The notes under the pieces: generated by a model | Seen by the model: the letters and a program-made list of their open reading frames with translations, nothing else | Told to the model about the DNA's origin: nothing | Databases searched by the model: none | Part shown: one piece after another, positions 14,501 through 29,500 of the stretch | How the letters are laid out: each line of letters opens with the position of its first letter | Numbering within the stretch: position 1 is the first letter of the stretch | Assembly: GCA_014549065.1 (NCBI GenBank) | Contig: JACDOX010000033.1 | Location: forward strand, 5,352,476-5,416,475 | Direction of reading: 5' to 3' | DNA length: 64,000 nucleotides | Origin: Cardinalis cardinalis | Taxonomy: Eukaryota > Chordata > Aves > Passeriformes > Cardinalidae | Program-made: the position numbers and the translations under genes

Positions 14501-17500
14501 AAAAATTAAATTCTACCTCTGTGTCAAGAAATCCAGTTGTACTCAGTGGTCTTTTTTCTTCCAGCACTACTGTAGCAGAATTTATAGCCCAATCTTTTAC
14601 TAAATCTTTCTGGTTCTCGTTGATAACAGGCCTATTATAATCCTGGCTGCCATCCACTCCAAATACCTGAAAATGAAACAAACCATTACATTCATTAACC
14701 CAATACCATCCTGATACAATGTTCAATGTTAATGGATGGATGGTGGCATGCTGGATAGTGAGTATAAATAGGTTTTATTGTATTATGCTTATCTGTCACC
14801 TTAGTGCAATCTACAAATTAAATAGAAGAAGAATCTACAACAATTATTAAAAAATGTGGAAGTCTATGTCAACATTGTGAAAATTCAAAGAACTGCTAGT
14901 TGGAATGATCAGATATGAAAAAATGACGCTTTGATGAAAGGAACAAAAGATAAAAGTGAAATCATTGCAGAATCCATTTTACCAATTAAGGAAAAAACCC
15001 AATAACTAGAACCACCAAATTTTCAGATTTTTGCTATTATCTAATGAGAATAAGAAATATAAATTCTTGCATTTGCTATTAATATGCATATTGAATTATT
15101 TCTCTAATACAAACAAAATTTCAGTTTTTCAACTGTTGGAGATTTGGCAGATGTTAAAACTCCACCAGGTCTCATGAATCANGTAGACTCATCTCATCCA
15201 AGACGTGACTTGGTATAGTTCTTTTACTACTCTACTTCCTAATGATGCTTATATTAATCTCTCTGCTCAAGTCAGGATAATTNTCCCATGACATTTTAAA
15301 AACATTGCTCCAAAAAAAAAATACTAGAAAAACGTTATTACTAAGGCAATTAATAATAGGAACTTTAGCAGGAGAACCATCATACTGTTTGTCAAATTTC
15401 TCATGAGTCACAGAAACAGGGAATATGAATTGCTTTCAGAATTGATGTATAATCAAATACATTTTAGAAAATATCTGTATCTTGGAAACATGTAATTCAT
15501 AAAATTTTCAAATTTCTGTGTAAGAAATANATTCATTACTTTACTACTAGGGACAGACATTAAAAAAATTACAGAATAAAATGAACCTCCCACACACATT
15601 ATAACTGGCTGCAAAAAATTAACAGTTAACATCAAAAATTGTTTTGTCATCTTCAAGATGTTATCCTCCTGTAACAAACACTACTAGTGCAGAATAGGAA
15701 AAGGTGTACAGAATTCTTTTTTCTCCAAAAGTGTGCTGTAATTCAGTTTTGCACAGCAAAGCTAGAGGACTGGTTTATTACAATTCTGAACAAGGTTAGT
15801 GTTTTCAAAATGGATTCACCACTAGATGGCCACAAACCATAATCTTGCCAGCTTCTGAGAAGCAGACAAAGGAAAAAATAATAGCATCCTGTCATTCAAC
15901 TCTTTATGCTAACTACAGGAAGACTGTGCTACAGCATTACAACACTTACACTTGAGGAAATAATGCACTGGGATTTGTTTTTTGCTCTCATGAGAAAAGC
16001 CTTAAAATTCAGGCAACGCTCCCAGAATTTTCAATTTATATATAAATCGTATCTAGAGTCTCTGGATTAGAAGTTGCTTAACAGCGTTTACAAAACATTT
16101 GTTTTCTTTTTAAAAAATAGAATGTTAAAACTTAAATTTTGCTTTCATGATATACTTCTGATTTTTACAGTTGCAGCAATTTTTGAAGATAGAAACCAGT
16201 TACCATCCACTGAAACCTCTCTTTGAATATATCACTATTCTGCAGAGACTTTCTTCTTTGTGTATCATCCTTTCATTGATCGCAGAAATTTATATGTTAT
16301 TTTAAATGAAATTAAATTCTGGTATTATCACATAAGCACCAGAAGGAAAATATGAATTCCACACATCCATATCTAATTTAGACTTCAGCAGCAAACTGCT
16401 GCCTATAAATTGCTTCCTTTTATCTGACAGCACATTGACTTACCATGTCAAATTTCTTTACTTGTATCAGAAATAACACTTCTTTCAGTCTTACCTTTTC
16501 TAGTACTGAACTCATGTTTAAGCAAATTTTGTAATTCTTCTATTACTGAAATTACTGCAAAATCAAATTTGAATATTGCCTAATCTTTTTCTGTGAAAGG
16601 TAATATGAATATCACTAAGACCCAAGTATTAGCACTCCTAATGTTCCTTCTCTCTATACAGTGGGGATATCAGAAGAGANAAGCAAAACNGTTGGGGACA
16701 GTATTATTAGAAAGAAAAGTAAAACATCTTCTTCGATAAAAGTATATTTTCATACTACAATGTTATTCTAAATTTGCATTGTGGATGCACCTGGCCTAAG
16801 TTCCACTGCTATACAACTGCAAAGCCTCTCTTCTCACAAGAAAGAGGAGATGCATGTAATTGTGGTGTAGCCCAAAAATTAATTTCAGACTTGTGATATA
16901 TAAAAAACTCTTTAAAAGATTGTTACTAACACATAATTAAGAATTGAAATTCTAAAATTATTCACAAGATAAAGTAACTCAAGTATGACAAAATGTAGAT
17001 TATTACTTACAGACCTGTCACACATCTGCAGAAAAGCAATACTGTCAGAATTTCAGGTTTGACCAATCCACATATTCCACTTATCAAATAATGAGAATAT
17101 ACCCTTAACAGAAACAGCCATGAAATAACCTGAATGCTTTTGCTGGAAATCATCTCTCCACCATCTAGAAAATGCAATTTCTACTTTCTGGATGGCTACA
17201 ATATGGTATGTGTGTAAACAGTGAACTGTTGTGACTGAAGCCTGNATGGATAGAGACTTGTATCTTCTTACAAAGACTAGATTTTTCAAGGCTTCCAATT
17301 CTTTAGATGTTTCTTCTCTTTAAATACCTTCATGATTACAAAATCATTTAAGGAAGGTCTAGGAGATAATCAAACCAAGAGAATTCTGAGGAAATGCTGA
17401 TGACACATATTGCTGCATCTCTCATCTATTTGGACAGAAAGACTGAAGTTTCTTTCTGTGAAGCTTGTATTTGTGAGAAGCAACTATGAAGTACATTTTG

Positions 17501-20500
17501 ATTAACTGTGTTATGGGGAAGAAACAGATGAAGCCAGGTTCTGCAATCAATACACATACAATACAGATTTGGATACACCAGAATGTTTGAAAAACGAGAA
17601 GAAAGCCTTTATTTTTGATAAAGGAGGTAAAATAATTCTATGTATTCTATGTGTGTGACTAAACATCTCAAATCACACATATCTACCACATGGCTGTAAA
17701 TGCAAAAAAAGTTTCCTAAATCATTTACCCTTTTCAAATAGCACTGTAAACAACAGGGACTTTCACAAGACTCTGATCTTGCATTTTTTTGAGACAACCT
17801 GGGGAATAAGGAGTAATGTAAAAAGAATAAAAAAATATAAAGAACAATTCCTAGAAATACTAAAAACCAACAATACTAATGTATTTTTAACAGGTGCAAT
17901 TTAAAACTGAAACTACCAGAGAAAGGTATTTCTAAGATATCTGNGTCCTATAAGCAATCATTCTGGAAAGCTAAAAGCTTTTTGCCCTGCTCTGTTCTAC
18001 TGTTTATTTTTCTGAAATTATATTTTTGCAGGAAGATTACATTGTTCCATCCTGGTTGTTTCAAGTTTCATGAAGTTACAAAACAAAATCCAGGATGAAA
18101 TTTTTCACAGAAACCCTGCAAGTTGACTGACAGAGAAAAATCTAGACACCCCACCAATCTGCACCATTTCATGGTGTTCTTTCAGGGTCTATGCCACATG
18201 GCTGTAATGTAGAACAGACACAAACATGGTGTATAAACTGTGGTGGTAGTGTTTAAAAATAACTACTTTATTGTTATAAAGCATGAAACAATTTCCATTG
18301 TGAATCAGGACATTTTAAATGGCATGGGAATGACGACGCGCTGTAGAGTGTCCAGACTCGTCTATNAAACATTCTTGATGTAATTTTGTTTAACCTGAAT
18401 TCCAGCTGGCTCTTTAAACAAATGGATTAACAAGTGCTACAGGAGAGACACTGTCTAACTAGGTACCTCAGCAGGGGCCACCAAGATGGCAAAGACTAGA
18501 GCATTTTACCTGTGGGGGGAGTCTGGGTAAGCTGGATTTCATCACTTTGGAGATGGGAAGGCTTTGGGGTTGCCTAACAGCAGCCCCCCAGGTACAATGG
18601 GGAATACAGCAAGATGACAGCCAGGCTCTTCACAGTGCTACACTGCAGGGGGACAAGGGACAACTCATGTCAGATGAGACAGGGTATGAAGAAAAGTTTT
18701 TTCACTTTGAGGACAGCCAAGCAAGCTTGCCTAGTCTCTGCCCATGTAGGGCATGAAGACCCAAATGGATAAAGTCCCAGGCAACCCAGCTGACCTCAAG
18801 TCTTCTTTGGGACATCTCCTTTTCAGGTCCTTTCCAGCTTATGTGATTCTATGCTCCACAATAACAGTGATCTCACATAATACCTTAGCATCTCAGGTCT
18901 CCTAGTGCAAAGTTCTGAGAAAGCCCCAAGTATCTCAGAGCAGGAGGGATAAGGTGAGCTCCTGGTACATACTTTTCTATTTCAAAGCAGTGAAGTAACT
19001 CCTCCAAAGATCTCCTATGATAATCCATTCTGCAGTTCACCCAGTAACAAAGGGCCAAAACAGCAGGCCAAAATTACAAGTCTCAAAGCATTATCTTGTT
19101 ACTTGCTAGAATGCAAACTTGCCCTGAAAAAATACAGAAGGAAAGTATGTACTAACTAATGGCAAAACAATTTGTAACTTAATGAGGATATTCACAAATT
19201 TAATCACTTTATAGCAGCAAGTTTTTCCAATATTCTGAGAATATAACCTTATCTGTATTAACCAGTAATTGTTAAAATTCTTTATTCAACCAAATCCAAG
19301 AATTAACAAAATCTACCTCACACAACAAAAGCAAGATGCAAATCTTGCAAAAGGTATTGGCATATTTTTGGAGACAGTGTGAGTTACAGGACCAAGTCTG
19401 AGACCGTGCCTTGGTCTCTTTGGCAAGGGCTAATTTTGCAGAAAGCAGAGTACTCTCTTTTGGCAGGTCATTTACACTTCCCTGTGACAACAGCTCATGA
19501 CTCAGAGTTCACCTGCTCATCACCATAGCTGCAACACAACTCTAACATAAGCTAGCTTTAGTGATCAAGAATTGGTCTTGCTCACTCTCCCTTCTCCTAT
19601 CCCAAAGCAGTGAATTAATATTTTTTTACAGCACAGATACTAGAGGTGAACGCAGTGACTTTAGAATTAACTATCAAGATGATTCTTTAAAACCATAGAA
19701 GTCAATATTCTTCCTCAATATATGCAATACTTTCAAGAAATTAAAGTAAAACCTGGTCACAAATGGCAGCAGGAACCATTTATTCTGAATAAGAAGGAAG
19801 ACAGTGGTTTGCTAACTCCCTCCCCCATACCCACAAACCTCACCTGATGTTCTTCCTATGTGCTTTTTATAGACTTGAAAGCTCTTGACTAAGAAAAAAG
19901 ACTTTTTCCAGTTGTATCTTGTTTAGATGCTTTGCCAAGTTCGTAATATCTGGACTTCTTACTTGCTTTACCTTTAAACTGTTTCATGTTGTAAGAAGAT
20001 CACACTGCAGTTCTACAATACTATAATTATTCAGTTCTTAATGACCCCAGAGCTAGTTGNTCATCCAAATCATTACTGAAGATACTGATATAAACAGAAA
20101 AAAAGTGTAATTTGAGACTTCTAATAGATATGTTTACTCAGTTTGACAGCAAATTATGTATATTAGAATGGNAAAATCTGAAGAATCCTATCTAGTTTTA
20201 AAATTTCTAGTTTACAAAATTTCCCCAGTAATCTTACTGCTGAAGTCTTAATGAAAAGGATATATAGTAATTATCAATATCATCAATTAACAGAAAACCA
20301 ATGAATAAATACTGAAAATTCTAGCTGCAATTCCTATTCATTAATGATGATATTGGAAAAGTCAAATTATTTCAATAACTCTTTGCTATTCTTTTAGATC
20401 TTAAAAACAGTCAGGGACATAATTTAGAAACATATTTTAAAAATATCATTATTTGAATGCTATTCATTTCAGTGTAGGCAATCTGTATAAAAGGAANAGA

Positions 20501-23500
20501 ATGAAACCCAATGACAAGAAAGACACAAGGGAATTCAAAGATGAACAGTTAAAAAAAAAACAAAAACAGAGCAATGGTAAGGAACAAGGGTCTACACTGT
20601 ACAGGGCATTAANGAAGGATCATGCCAAAATTATTAAGGAACAAATTATTCAATCTGAAATAAGGTATTTGTCATTGTAAAGTGATGGGAATGTAAATTA
20701 TGATAGCAATTGTGTATCATAACCTTTTAGGAGAAAGNAAGATGATGAGCATATTTGTTTGTGACAGAAGACAAAAGTAGGTTTCAGAAACTGAGCTGTA
20801 AACTGATAAAAGTCAGACCAACAAAAACCAAATATATTAAAAAAAGGGAATAAGTATGATTTTGAAAATACAAGCAGGATTTCAGATTTGAGCATAGTTT
20901 GGGTGTACTAAGAAAGAAGAAATTGTAAATAAACCAACTCAGAGTATGATTGATTGATGGCAAAAGAAGACTCCAGAGAGCAAGGAAATGGAAGAGGCTT
21001 CAGATCATCTCGGTAACGCTGCATTTGGTGTCCAGACCGAGCTCCTGACAATTCTTCCACAGAAGGTAGTTCAGGCATTCATAANACACAGTAAATTGGT
21101 CCTTAAAAGTCAGTTATTGATCATAGAGAAAAGACAAAAGGCAAACATTTTTTCTCATCTTTCACAAAGTGAGATAAGAGTATGCCTCAGCTCTTTTTGT
21201 GTTTAGCTACTACATGAACTGTGTTTAACCAAGCTGCTTCTGAGGAGTTTCATTTTAATAGTTTTTGCTTGTTCTTGGCAGTTATCCTGGCCTTTCCAGG
21301 CAAACAGACTGTGTTCTGTGCAGGGAATGTCTCATGAATAGCCATGGATTTTAACAGAAGCTCTTTATGTCATTTTAACTCTATAGGCAAGTTATAGAAT
21401 CAGATGCAAGATGCTCTGGTATAAAAAAAGCCACATAAGCAAATGAAAAGGATCAACATGTCAAGTCTAAGAGCTTTCTCTTAGCAGACACCAGTTACAT
21501 ATTTACATGCATANATATTTTGTCCCTGTTTGCTACTGTGAAGAATTCATTTTCTTTAGGATCTGAAATTAAAANTGAAACAACAAGTTTAGAGGCTGTA
21601 AAACTCCTTTCCTTATAAAAATAAAAGGTCACAAACATCCTCTGAACTCTTGACAAAATTTATAAGCTCAGATAATTGGACAGGCTTCAAGTAGTCTGCT
21701 GCTTTTTCAGCACTGTACTCATAAAANAGTCATTCTGCAAACAAGACACTCTGCAGGGCTCAAGGCATTTCTCTCAAAGAAACTGCTGAAGCAATGGTAA
21801 AAGCAATTAAACCCAGAGAGTGTGAAAAGACAGGAGACCTGAAAGTGATTTTCTGAAAATAGATACATCTACCTCAGTTCCTTGAAGAGTCATTGAAACA
21901 TACTGAGATTTTTTTTCTCTTAACTTCCTCTNTACCCACTGACTCTTTCCAGGTAGTTTTTCCACTTACAACGCTAAAAAAATTGCTGAGAGCAGCTCCA
22001 TAACACGTATGTTAACTCCTTAACCAGAGGAATTATAACAATAATAATCTGCAAGGTTACTGATAAATTGTTAACGTTTGCAAGAGAGAAGACAAGATCT
22101 GGTATACAAAGTTTATGAACACTTAAAGAGACAACAATAAATCATTCAAAAGTAAACACTCCTTTAAATTCATGTTAGCCAATATTACAATGTGGTATGA
22201 CAGATATGCCCTGGGAGTAAAAAAGAATAAGGAGATTCCATTTTATAATAATCACCTTTCAGAACANATTCCCNTTCATATCCATACTCAAAAAAAAAAA
22301 NGAANAAATCAAACCCAACAAATAGGTATCATCATAAGCAGAAAGATCTAGAAAATAAAATTGGAAAATCTGCTGTCTACAGTGAACACCTATACAGTTT
22401 TCCCTCCGTAATTACTATTCCAAAATTTTAAAGAGGAAAGAAGAATCTCTCTCAAGATTGTGTCAATAGAGTAAGATTTTATGTATACTCATTGCACAGT
22501 ATGTAATCAAATAAAATTCAAGGCAATAGACTACACATTAAAAACAAGATCATTGCTGTTAGGGCCTGTCTATCTACATAAATAAAGACTTTAAAACATC
22601 TACAACATGGAGCTTGCCCTGAAAACAAAATCATTACATGGTCACAGTAAGTCTTTCTGAAGGTGGCAGGATGGATTGAGATTTGATTTTTATACATTTC
22701 TTCAAGTCTTCTTTTCGGAAATCAGTATGAATCAGTTGAATTTGCCATCTATATTTACTTTGCTGATGAAAAAATCAATTATCTTTTAGGAAATGTAAAT
22801 GAAAATAACATAAATCAAGTAAAAAATCTGGGGACCAAAGAAAATTTTAAGCCAAATGTTTCCATATGCATATGAACTGCTATAACATTCCAGATTTCCT
22901 GGTTATCTGACAGGACTTGAAACACTCATATAGCCTCAATTCTGTTCCATCCCTTCCCACACATGTACAGAAGAGTTTACATCTGCTATAGTAACTTCTA
23001 AGAAATACTTCAATTTTTAAATACCCTAAAATGAAACTGGCTGAAGAAAGACAACAAAAAACCCTACACAAAACAAATAGAAAAAGAGTCCCGAAGAAAA
23101 CCCCCAAAGAACTTTCAAAAAACCCATTGAGTTGCTTTTTATTTACTGCAATAGCCTCAAAGCATTTAATATTCCAAACACATTCAGAATTATTTGCACA
23201 TTCATTTATTAATATTTATTACTGGCAGTACTTTGCTTTATTGAAAAAGGAAAGTCATTAGCATGATAATTTGGTCTCTTTATATCTACAAAAAAGGAAG
23301 ATGAACTGCAGAAGCATCATTTTAAATTCTTTCATCCACTGGCAGACTTACCTTTTCTGTGGCCTATGAAGATTTTTTAATGTGATATGACTGCTGAGAA
23401 CAACTTTCTTCTAATAGATTGATTTATTTAAAAACATAAAATGGATAGAAAATTTACAACTCAGAGATAAAAAGAAAGCAATTGCTAAGTGTTAATAGAA

Positions 23501-26500
23501 GAAAGCACTGAATCCATCTAAAGAGCATAAAGGCTGGATGGAGAGGAAAAACAAATCCTACAACTGTGCCCCATTTACTCACGTATTTTATATGGAAAAC
23601 TTAACACTAAAAACATGTTCTAAATTAAATCAAGATCCTGAATTTCTTTCACTTTGTACTTAGCTGTTAGCTGCAACAATAAGGCCATTATTCTGCTACA
23701 AAAAGTGTCTTTCTGATGCTATTTGAGTAGAGGACATTTTATGACCCATATGTCCAAGGTGGGCTTTTTGGTATACAAGAGCAGCTTGCTTTCTTACCAC
23801 ATTGATGAAATTGCCTTCAGTGGCAATTTTAAAAAGAGCTTTACAAGTATAAAAGAGCTCTACAAGTATATACAAGTTTAGATCCATCATCTATTTTTCT
23901 CCTGTTATTAATATATTTATTTTCTAAACCTTAGCCTACTAGCCAATTCATACTGTTCTATGAATTTAGGTGACATTTGAACACCTGGATGCAGAAATAT
24001 CATTGACTAATGAAAGGNATTTTAGGAAGCAAAGTTTAGTGTTATTTTTCAAGTATTCTCTATTCATAAAGAACATTAAGACACAACCACAAATTTCTAC
24101 TTGCATCTTCTTTTAACATTTACAATTGAAAACTATGTGCATATGTACTGTATTTTTTAATCTTAAAATAAAATCTTTTTAAAAAAATCTTCAAAAGTTG
24201 TATAAGACACAAGTAATAATGTATTTGAAAACTTGCATTTCAGGTAAGTAGAAGACATTCACCCCAAGACAGTCATGACTGCAGATATGTGATTACCCCT
24301 CTCTGTTAGGGAAAAGAATCAAAATTAAAAAGCTTTTGTCTGTTACTTATGAAAGGTTTTCCTCTTTCTTTCTGATAATGCATTTTCCTCACATTCTCTT
24401 CTCAAAAGTCAGGCTTTAAAATGGTTGAGAAATAAAGGTTCTGTCATTTGCTATTCTGCTCCTTTTCTGCTATAGTGACAATAATTTTTTCTTAGAGGCT
24501 GAAAAGCACCAGAGGAAGAAATGGATCCTTAGCAATCTAAATGAAATAAAGATGCTGAATAAGCAGGACAGCATAGTTTCTGGCCTTTTAAAATAATTTC
24601 ACACAAGCATCTATTCTTCTTGAGACTATTTCCTTGATTCTTTAGCAAAAGGCTACACTAAGCAAAAATAGTACTTTTGAAGGAAGTAATACAGCTCAAC
24701 ATTAAGATTTTTACTCCCCTTTATTTAGAATTACACAGAGAGATAGGTGTTTTCAATTTTTTTTTTCTGAGAATTTTAACTTTGACTTCCTGCATTTTTC
24801 TCTTGGATTCTTAATGTAAAGAAGCATTAATAATCTCACCTTGATTTTTTACAAGTTAATACCACTCTTGCAATTGTGGTTTGCTCTTGTTTCTTTCCAG
24901 AGAAAAATAAGGCTAAGGCTGAGTCACACTTAGGAGTAATCTTTGGATATTTTGGTCATTCTCATCCTTTCCTCCAATAAAAGGGAGAAAATATCCAAAT
25001 ACAGGATTACTTTATTCTATTGAAAATTTTTCAGGTAAGCCACACACAGATTTTAGCACCATTCTAATGTAAATTGCTACTCAGAAGAATGCATTATTTG
25101 TGCAAATGTTTTAGAAAGTGATCCTTGCTATCTGTAGTGCATTTTCATCCCAATCCTAGCAAAGTAAACTCTTGAATTTCAATTAAAGTTTGGACCCAAG
25201 AGACACCCTTAAATGACTCAATTGAGCAGGCATAGTAACTACTCAGAAAAAGGACTGACTTGCCAACAATGAAAGAGTGGTTATATGGAAATAATTGATA
25301 AGATGCACATCAATAATTCTCTTAAATCCTCAGTAAAGAAGCACAAGAGTCAACAGGCTAACAAAGTCCGTGTCTTATAACTCACTTATCCCCCTTTGGC
25401 AAAGTAAGATTATCCAAAGCATTAACAATTTAAAATAGGAAGGAAGCAAAGCTGAGCTCAGCTGGAGAATAAAATTTTTGGCTTCCATTTGGTTTAGATT
25501 TTCTTCATTGGCTGTTTTTCTGCACTTCANAAAAATAGTATCACACTACTTCATATTACCAAATCAAATAAGAATTGCATAGCAGAGCTCTCTGAACTGG
25601 GTGTAAAATACAGTGTTCATAAGATTTCAACACAGATACTAAGTGAAATGATANAGAAGACCTTGAAGAGAAAATATCTCTGCTTTATTTCATAGTAAAT
25701 CTTTAATACCTAGTGGTGACACCTTTAAAGTTAGCAGTAAGGGAAATTTATGATACCCAAAAGCTTTTATATAACACTAAGATTATGAAGCAATACTTTA
25801 CTATCATTCTTAAGGCTTCCACTCACTTCCCGTTCCTGAATCTGTCCTTTAACAGGAGAGATTTGATTCAAACAAAAAACTGACTTTAGATAATCTCAAT
25901 GGGTACTGAATGTCACAAAAAAGTTGAAATTTTATTAATTCTCTCAGAATCACAGGGTGTGATTCTTGGAATGTCCTGTGTAGGGCTGAGAGCTTGACTC
26001 AGTGATCCTAATGAGTCCCTTCCAACTCAGCATATTCTCTGATAATAAATATTAGACAGTATTAACATTTTTATCAAGTACATAAATTGTCTATTTTCAA
26101 ATGTTATTACTTTACGTGCTTTCCAAAAAAGCCCTGTTGAACTACTAGATTTAGCTAAAACTTGACTTAGAAATTTTCTGATGAAATTTAGTTGAAGATT
26201 TATAATTTAAGAATAAATGTAGAAATTTGTAGTTCTTTAATATTTACTTACTTCATTTAAAATGCTTTTAATTCCCAGTTGTCTTTTGAACATTGATTCA
26301 AAGAAGTCAAAAATTTCCTTTGCAGAATCCATAAGAGGTGAAAATATTATCTTTATTATTTTATTGAAGGTGACACCCTTTACTTTAATCCCTTTCTCCA
26401 AATGCTCCATAAATACCTTTTTTAAATGAAAACTATCTATAATAAAATGTCCCATTTCCCCACTACTTCAGAATTTTTTTACAAAATCAAAAGTGAAGCT

Positions 26501-29500
26501 AGCTAGTCTTGCAAAACAGTTTTCAACACTAACCAAAATTAATTCTAAATGTATTAATGCATTTGATTAGCTCTGAAAAGTTTTAGACATGCAAATGAAT
26601 TCTAAACAACTAATTTACTGTAAATTAGCAAAATCCTAGCCTAGAATTGGATGCAGGCATTCTATCATGATATATTACCTAGGAAAACACAACAAAAGCA
26701 GAAGAAGTCCATTTCAAGTCATGTTAAGCAAAATGATTAAACACAGCTTCTGCTACCCATATTTTCCTGTTGAATCCAAAGAACAGTTATTTAATATGGT
26801 TTTTAAACTGCAAATACAATTTGTATTGTTACTGATATTTCTATGGTTACCAATAAGCAAACTAGGAAATTTACACTGCTATCATATGAACACTTTTGGA
26901 AAATCAAAGCATTTTCATACTTACTCTTTACAGCTGATACTGAAATTTAAGTTACTGTTACTGAATATACTTTTTAAATAAGTATAGAAAACATTTGCAA
27001 TCTATATCTATATGATAATTTGGATGGAACCAATTTATGTAATGAAAACTAGAAACAATAGGCTTTCAAGAACAAGTGAGTATTTCCACAAGAACACAAA
27101 TCACCCTCATAAAAGTACCGATTAAATGATTTTTTGGTGCTTGGTATTTTTTATGGTTAAATGATTTTTGGTGCCTGCTACTGAAATCTTTTGGAAACAC
27201 ATTAAAACTAAAAAACTTTAAGAAAACAGCAGCATGCAAGAAGGAATAACGTTTAGCCAAATGCCTGCTGCTGCTCTTANGACATTTCATATTTCAACAT
27301 TATAGACAAGTTTAAAAACTTGTGTTATTGCAGCAGTTTTAATAAGCAGAACTGAAGGGATAGAGAGTTGCCTATACATCTCATAACACTTGTAAACATC
27401 AGAATGCATTTCAGGTTTCTCACCTTGTCAATCATTTTGCGGGCTTCCACTTCTTCAGGATTGGGATTTTCCAACTCAATAGTGTAAGTACCTTTGTCAC
27501 TCTGGTCATCCTCATTGTCCTTTTCAGTAGCAGCAGAAATATGTTGGCTCTTCAACTTTTTGTCCATCTCCTGGTTCTGAGTAGGCCTATGGCCAAGGCT
27601 TCCTGAACTCCTTAACAATGCAGCTTGTAAGGCAGGTAACGCAGCAGAGGGTTCTTCTGATTTCTGGTTTAGAAGTTTGGCATGAACACCATGTACTGCT
27701 CTGTGATGTGATGTGCTGGCTTGCACAGGTGAAGAGACTTTCTCTCCTGATGCAGGTTTCACTCTTTCAGCTCGTGCATGAGATGTCGGAGATGGAGATT
27801 CTGGGCACAGAGCTCCTACATTCTGAGAAAAAGAGTAAGAACGTCTNTTGCGAGGATGGTCTTCATCAAAAAACTCAATCATAAAGGCAGTCTGACTCAA
27901 ACCAGCTTGCTCTTGCTGCTTTTCTGTGGAATGGACTTTCTGGTGTGACTTTTTCAGCTCTGTATGATGATGCCTTAAGTGTTCTTCAAGTGCTGCCCGT
28001 TTACTGTAGTGCCGGTGTGCACCAATATTTTCTGAATCACTTTGTGTGCCATCATCATGCTTATTCCCTACAAGCAAAGCAAAACAACATATAGCACAGT
28101 GAAACAAAGAAAGACCACAACACTACATCAACAAAAAAAGCCAAGCAGCAAACTAGGAATAAAATTATTTCAAAGTGGATTTCTGTTTAAACTCCAACAG
28201 CTTATAGACCTGGCTCTGCAAATTTGGTACAGTTCCTGGAAATGCAATCAACTTGCTACAAGTCAAACAAGGAAACATTTTCAAAGCTGATCAGTAACAG
28301 CAGTGCATTTGAAGTATCCTTTCCCCAATATTCTCATCTGTGAATACTCACCAGTGACATACAAAGGCCATTATTTTACCAGCCGTACTATAGTATGTTT
28401 TTGAATTGTATCAGTTTTGTTACAGAGCCAGTTGATTACAAATGACTACTGACACATTCCAGGCAGGGTTAAGAGGAAAAAGAAAACCTTATTAAAGTCC
28501 TTCCGACAGTGGAAAGAGAGTCACAGTTCATATTGCTGGATTCCTCTCACATTTACAACAGTTTATGATGAGAAATGTCTACTTAAACTTGGATTGAATT
28601 TTTTATTACTCTTTCCAAGAAGAGCAATGAGATTTTCCATAATTCACTCCGCTCAGCATCTGATGTGTGCAAGTAAAATGGTTGTTATTACTTATTCATT
28701 CCACGAACTACCCTGAGATCCATGAATAAGGATTACATATTTCATAAATCATACATACACCTAAAGATGTACTTTGGAATGATACCTGAAAATGTATGAA
28801 GGCTGGACACTTACACATAGCCAGTGTGTTTAACACAGAGCAACCTCATGTACAATGAAAGTGTCAATGCTCCTAAGTTTTAGCTCAGTAGCTGGGAAGG
28901 AACACTTCCATCCTCTCTGAACTCTTCTGGATCAAATTCTGCTTTTACATATATATATATAATGTCNAATTTCTGTACTTTTGATTCTCAAAATGTTAGC
29001 TTTTTAAAGTTTTTCTCATTTAAACAGTTAGGATATGCAGCCACTATTCAGCTAAACAGTAATTACATATTGGCTAATCTTACTTTTCAGACAAACACCA
29101 CTGAAGACATAACTGAAATCCCAACTTACATTACTGTTTTCTCCTTGTTGGAATATTGCCTACAAAAATTCTGTGATTATTCATATGTTTCCAAATAATA
29201 ATAAAGCAGTATCAACATCANAGTGAAAGTCATATAGTCTAATTTTAGCAGTGGGACTTCAGTACAGAATACTATAAGGAAAAGCTGAGGAGAAAAAAAA
29301 AGCTTTGAGTTTTTTAAAAAAAATTGAACTTTCAAAGCACCTAGGTATATTTACTATCTAAAAATAAAACTAATGACTGAGAATACAAACAGGCCATAGA
29401 AGATTACAAACTTCAGATATTTATTATGGCCATATGCATCCCATAACTTACACCTCTTTTCAGATGAAGATTAATCAGTCTTTCTGGAGTTTCTGTTAGG

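Larger units (their letters stand above)
8602..14516 (-). other. CEP170 intron 9-10
   Basis: 5.9 kb holding one CR1 tail (about 12235-12340) and an A/C-rich stretch (about 11629-11683). The rest is plain AT-rich sequence with chance ORFs only. Confidence 0.85.
14667..27423 (-). other. CEP170 intron 8-9, the longest complete intron
   Basis: 12.8 kb, bounded by AAG|GTGAGA and TTTTCAG|GTA. It contains two CR1 tails (18490 and 25945) and otherwise AT-rich unique-looking sequence. No nested gene was recognised on either strand. Confidence 0.85.

Noticed and set aside
20988..21206. 72-residue plus-strand ORF beginning [10 protein letters not shown]
   Set aside because: Only a short part looks protein-like, one codon is undefined, and there is no second piece or family match to support a retrocopy.
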